A stretch of DNA of 64,000 nt from Lepturacanthus savala (Eukaryota > Chordata > Actinopteri > Scombriformes > Trichiuridae), in assembly GCA_030544235.1 (NCBI GenBank), contig CM060477.1, positions 20,853,934 through 20,917,933 on the forward strand, given 5' to 3'. The position numbers and the translations under genes are program-made. Within the stretch, counting starts at the first letter, position 1. Every line of letters starts with the position of its first letter. Of the stretch, positions 62,301-64,000 are shown piece after piece. The notes beneath the pieces were generated by a model that saw only the letters and a list, made by a program, of their open reading frames with translations, was not told the DNA's origin and made no database searches.

Positions 62301-63891
62301 AGTTTAGCTACTGATATCTTCTGAGTCTGATGATAAATAAATGCAACATCCTTCATCTACTATAGCACAGATGTCTCAGATTCTCTGATTTTCTTTATCA
62401 AAGTGTTGATGTTTACGCTGTATACTTGGATATAAATATTTTAGATATTTTAAGTAATTATTTGAACAGTGTTAATTTATGTCTTTATTTGCCAGCAATT
62501 CTGGAAATCTGGATGCGTGGTCACTCACAAATTCATTAACATTGCGTTTTCAGTTCAGCATCTGACAAATATCTCTCTCTGGAGCCTGTTCCTGGAATGT
62601 GTAAATTATACATTTCATTCAGACTCTGTCTCGTTTCCATGGGCACGAACACACCTACAATCAGTGGGCAAGGAGGGCATTAATCAAAGAGGCAGCCAAG
62701 AGGCCCATGGTAACTCTGGAAAAGCTGCAGGAATCCACCACTCAGGTGGGAGAATCTGTCTACAGGACAACTAGTAGTCATGTACTTTATAAAGTACAGT
62801 AGCAACAAGGTATTCATTGTTGAAAGACAGAAATAAGAAGTCCTATTTGCAGGTTGCTACAAGCTATGTAGGGTACACAGCAAACATGGTGAAGAAGATG
62901 CTCTGTTCACATGAGACCAGAATGGAACCTTTTGGCCTACATGCAAAACACTGTGTCGTAAACATAGCACTGCATATTAACCTGAACACACCATCTACAC
63001 CATGAAACATGGGTGTGGCAGAATCTTGCTGTGGGAATGAAGCTGGTTAGAGTTGAGGGGGAATGGATGGAGCTAAATACCGGACTAGCATGGCATAAAT
63101 TCTAATAGAGGCTGCAAAAGACTTGAGACTAGAGCAGAAGTTCACCTTCAGCTAGACCTACAATGGAATTGTTGAGATCAAAGCATATTCATGTGTTAGA
63201 ATGGCTCAGTCAAAGTTCAGACCCAAATCTCATTGAGTATGTGCTACATGGTGTTGGTCTATCTCATAAAATCCCATTAAAACACATTTAATTTTTGGTT
63301 GACAAAAATGTGGCATGAATTCTTCTGCAGGGCACTGTAGTCGTTTATCTAACGCTTTATCCAAATCGACTTACAAATTATATACAAGTCACTCCTGAGT
63401 AAACACTTCATGATGCACTTTTGACAAACATATTTCATTACATAGAGAAAAGGGGGCGTGGCAATATGCTGATCTTTTATTGGCGGCATGCTCCTGTCAA
63501 TTTAGAATGATCTTACTCGCTAACATACGCAACTTGGTAAAAACAGAATTGACCTGTGAGCATGTTTAATGAATCCAAAGGTTTATTTTGTGGGCACAAT
63601 AAAATCATTTATGTGCACATATCAGTGAATGAGGCCCATTGACCTATGTTGTACTGACATTTATTATTAGGGTTGATTTATTTCTACATGGTAACACCAC
63701 TAACAACAACACTACTAATTTACACTGATATAAAAGAAATCTAGCACGTCTTCATACTTAAATCTGTGAATATCGTATATTTCACTAATTTACTGTGAAC
63801 TGTGATCAACAGGCCAATTCTCATGAAGAGCAATGGAAAGAAGCCCAAATATATTCATCAGATATTTGATGACACAGTGTGCATGGAGCAG
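50259..63891 (+). CDS. hsf2: Heat shock factor protein 2 (5' part, coding exons 1-7)
   Basis: HSF2 is a nuclear transcription factor that trimerises and binds heat shock elements, in stress and in development. Exons 50259-50351, 51223-51331, 56862-56989, 58693-58817, 59527-59602, 60419-60480 and 63813-63891 join to 224 codons in one frame, all with GT-AG introns. Residues about 7-110 are the winged-helix DNA-binding domain, with the HSF signature [20 protein letters not shown]. Residues about 119-190 form the HR-A/B heptad coiled coil ([16 protein letters not shown]). KRKRP at 195-199 is the basic NLS. HSF2 rather than HSF1 is indicated by the short N-terminus starting [10 protein letters not shown], by [17 protein letters not shown], and by [10 protein letters not shown]. 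The V-K82-Q-E SUMO consensus known from mammalian HSF2 is kept. The gene continues past the right edge; the activation region and HR-C are not seen. Confidence 0.95.
50732..50902. repeat. 46-bp imperfect inverted repeat in hsf2 intron 1
   Basis: The arms at 50732-50777 and 50857-50902 match when one is reverse-complemented, with four mismatches in 46 and a 79-bp spacer. The outer ends begin GTTGTTGTCCGTCC. It may be a small MITE or a hairpin formed in the intron RNA. No clear target site duplication is seen. Short ORFs across it are incidental. Confidence 0.75.
51223..51331 (+). CDS. hsf2: hsf2 coding exon 2
   Basis: Residues 32-67 plus the first base of Tyr68. Acceptor TTTCCAG|GAG and donor ATGT|GTAAGA. 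Encodes the helices up to the recognition helix (ASFIRQLNM). Confidence 0.95.
51792..52488. mobile_element. hAT-like DNA transposon remnant in intron 2
   Basis: The left end TAGTGATGCACCGATCC and the reverse complement of the right end, TAGAGATGCAGCGATCC, match at 15 of 17 positions. They are flanked by imperfect 8-bp duplications (CTTTTAAA at 51784-51791 and GTTTTAAC at 52489-52496). Eight-base duplications and this type of terminus fit the hAT superfamily. The 697-bp element is too short to be autonomous. Confidence 0.65.
52134..52286 (-). pseudogene. Short antisense ORF inside the hAT-like element, probable transposase remnant
   Basis: On the minus strand ATG at 52286 opens about 50 codons (starting [12 protein letters not shown], later [11 protein letters not shown] and LLRNHYPT) ending at TAG near 52134. 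Another frame of the same stretch reads AWKHFQRLC. The W-x-H-F pattern and a C-terminal L-R-N-H-Y-P are reminiscent of the BED zinc finger of hAT transposases, split between frames. A possible splice donor, ACG|GTATGT, follows Thr46. It could alternatively be a captured host exon; I lean to the transposase remnant. Confidence 0.35.
53266..53287. repeat. (TA)11 microsatellite
   Basis: Perfect short TA tract in intron 2. Confidence 0.95.
53288..55635. other. Intron 2 interior, no gene recognised
   Basis: AT-rich DNA. Two related segments, AAAGTGCAGACAGCGTGACC at 53781-53800 and AAAGTGCACGTAGCGTGACC at 54203-54222, lie 422 bp apart and agree at 20 of 24 positions, which suggests a diverged internal repeat of an old element. 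Nothing else is recognisable. Confidence 0.5.
55638..55705. repeat. Teleost-type retroelement tail fragment
   Basis: Contains TCAATCTTTATTTATATAGC, then ACTTTTCATA and AATGCTTCACAAAAG. The TTTATTTATATAGCACTTTT core is a familiar high-copy repeat end in fish genomes. Recognition is from memory. Confidence 0.5.
56032..56133. mobile_element. hAT-like terminal fragment
   Basis: ATGTTGCACCGATCGATCGG followed by CCGATCATGATCGGCCGATA resembles the GATGCACCGAT-type ends of hAT elements such as that at 51792. No matching opposite end is seen, so it is a solo fragment. Confidence 0.4.
56862..56989 (+). CDS. hsf2: hsf2 coding exon 3
   Basis: Completes Tyr68 and runs to Lys110 (ENIKRK). Acceptor TTTGCAG|AT and donor AAG|GTGAGT. 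Finishes the DNA-binding domain and includes Lys82 in the V-K-Q-E SUMO motif. Confidence 0.95.
56990..58692. other. hsf2 intron 3
   Basis: No gene or clear mobile element is seen. It is AT-rich with scattered stops. It contains a short (AC)11 tract at 58319-58340. Confidence 0.6.
58319..58340. repeat. (AC)11 microsatellite
   Basis: Perfect AC tract following a C-rich run. Confidence 0.95.
58693..58817 (+). CDS. hsf2: hsf2 coding exon 4
   Basis: Residues 111-151 plus two bases of Arg152, from [10 protein letters not shown] to LATLK. Acceptor CTTTCAG and donor AAGAG|GTCAGT. It covers the linker and start of HR-A. Reading through the donor would give only 14 extra codons before a stop. Confidence 0.95.
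59527..59602 (+). CDS. hsf2: hsf2 coding exon 5
   Basis: Completes Arg152 and runs to Lys177. Acceptor GTTTAG and donor AAG|GTAAAG. It contains the central HR-A/B heptads. Confidence 0.94.
59880..60355 (+). mobile_element. L2-like LINE 3' end remnant
   Basis: The plus strand from 59932 reads [10 protein letters not shown], then [13 protein letters not shown]. This resembles the C-terminal reverse transcriptase end of L2/CR1-type LINEs (DYCNSLL...LQ.VQNAAAR). Stops follow, and the tail near 60310-60345 (AACCTTGGTGTGAAAGATGC then TATAGAAATTAAG) resembles an L2-type 3' end. The element is 5'-truncated and dead. Confidence 0.7.
60419..60480 (+). CDS. hsf2: hsf2 coding exon 6
   Basis: Residues 178-197 plus two bases of Arg198 ([20 protein letters not shown]). 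Acceptor TTTTCAG and donor AAAAG|GTGAGT. End of HR-B and first part of the NLS. Confidence 0.94.
60798..61020. mobile_element. hAT-like MITE in intron 6
   Basis: Termini TAGAGATGTGCGG and, reverse-complemented from the right, TAGAGATGCACGG. The 223-bp element has no ORF. The flanks GCTTACAT and GCATAGAG agree at 5 of 8 positions, a weak target duplication. The ends are close to those of the element at 51792. Confidence 0.6.
61614..62660. other. Unrelated DNA inserted in the Tc1-like element
   Basis: Left of 61614 and right of 62660 the sequence follows a fish Tc1 element. The 1.05 kb between does not. It contains a 19-bp direct repeat (AATACCTGCTATTATCACG-type, near 61656-61693). No termini or gene are recognised. 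The start of the transposase gene is missing here, so the insertion came with a deletion. Confidence 0.5.
62662..63240 (+). pseudogene. Tc1-like transposase fragment
   Basis: Reads [20 protein letters not shown] in one frame from about 62669, the conserved middle of the Tc1 DNA-binding region. Later come pieces equivalent to the catalytic DDE region, with several frameshifts and stops. The C-terminal part is deleted before the right terminus. Not functional. Confidence 0.75.
63813..63891 (+). CDS. hsf2: hsf2 coding exon 7
   Basis: Completes Arg198 and runs to Gln224 ([18 protein letters not shown], ending VCMEQ). Acceptor CAACAG and donor CAG|GTCAGT. This is the lysine-rich segment after the NLS and is much less conserved than exons 1-6. 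Confidence 0.88.
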
Positions 63892-64000
63892 GTCAGTAAC
63901 CAGCACCACCAGTGATGAACAGTGTATACCAGGGTTGTGTTTCTCTTATCAGTTTTAAAGTAAACCTGGTTAAATTCACTGTATATATGTGATATATGGA

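Larger units (their letters stand above)
61247..63337 (+). mobile_element. Tc1-like transposon remnant, internally rearranged
   Basis: The left end GTGTCTTGCAAATG and right end TTCTGCAGGGCACTG are degenerate copies of a CAGTGCCTTGCAAA-type Tc1 terminus, each next to TA. Both ends continue inward with GATTTTATGTGATAGACCAA on the left and its complement-like TGGTCTATCTCATAAAATCC on the right. The middle is disrupted by unrelated DNA (about 61614-62660) and by deletions. Confidence 0.8.

Noticed and set aside
62469..62774. 101-codon plus ORF ending GGRICLQDN
   Set aside because: It crosses the junction between inserted DNA and the Tc1 transposase fragment, in a frame different from the transposase.
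50259..63891. HSF1 or HSF4 as the identity of the heat shock factor gene
   Set aside because: The short N-terminus, [27 protein letters not shown] and the HSF2-like segment after the NLS fit HSF2 better. HSF1 has a longer N-terminus and a different wing sequence.

Overview
The window is vertebrate nuclear DNA, almost certainly from a ray-finned fish. It holds the 5' half of an intron-containing heat shock factor 2 gene (hsf2, + strand, coding exons 1-7 at 50259-63891, running off the right edge). The introns carry remnants typical of fish genomes: a Tc1-like element, hAT-like elements and an L2-like LINE tail. No bacterial gene organisation is present.

Positions 1 to about 48.29 kb are a nested repeat locus. 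The basic array unit is 214 bp and is itself a dimer of two diverged half-units of about 103 and 111 bp. Inside the second half a 54-bp segment is amplified up to ten times, so units run 214, 268, 322, 376, 430 bp and so on. Long arrays (3911-5999, 9517-23950, 27795-38781, 42656-46770) alternate with four nearly identical 3.5-3.9 kb modules (174-3910, 6000-9516, 23951-27794, 38782-42655) and a truncated fifth (46771-48288). Each full module is bounded by the same 37-bp direct repeat. Each contains, left to right: a (TA)n tract, a 17-bp perfect hairpin, a short array, old degenerate copies of the repeat, a 25-bp perfect hairpin, and an AT-rich block.

Read on the minus strand, each module looks like a gene start. 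Three TGATGTCA (CRE-like) sites lie upstream of a TATATAAG box. About 110 bp further on, an AACATGG start opens a 46-codon basic ORF. Degenerate repeats follow, and their minus-strand reading is coiled-coil-like (for example EDQFTADLQKERN). My inference is that the satellite grew out of a repeat-encoding exon of a tandemly duplicated minus-strand gene that has mostly decayed. I do not recognise the family.

A roughly 15-kb segmental duplication (about 14.0-29.3 kb against 29.5-44.5 kb) explains the similarity of modules 3 and 4 and their flanking arrays. Most of its internal length differences are multiples of 54 bp or whole array units. A smaller 5.8-kb duplication pairs modules 1 and 2.

From 48.4 to 50.1 kb lies mostly unique DNA with old repeat fragments. 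It is followed by a TATA-less promoter (E-box, CCAAT, ETS), an upstream ORF, and hsf2. The seven exons encode the complete DNA-binding domain, the HR-A/B trimerisation coiled coil and a basic NLS. The activation and C-terminal regions lie beyond the window.
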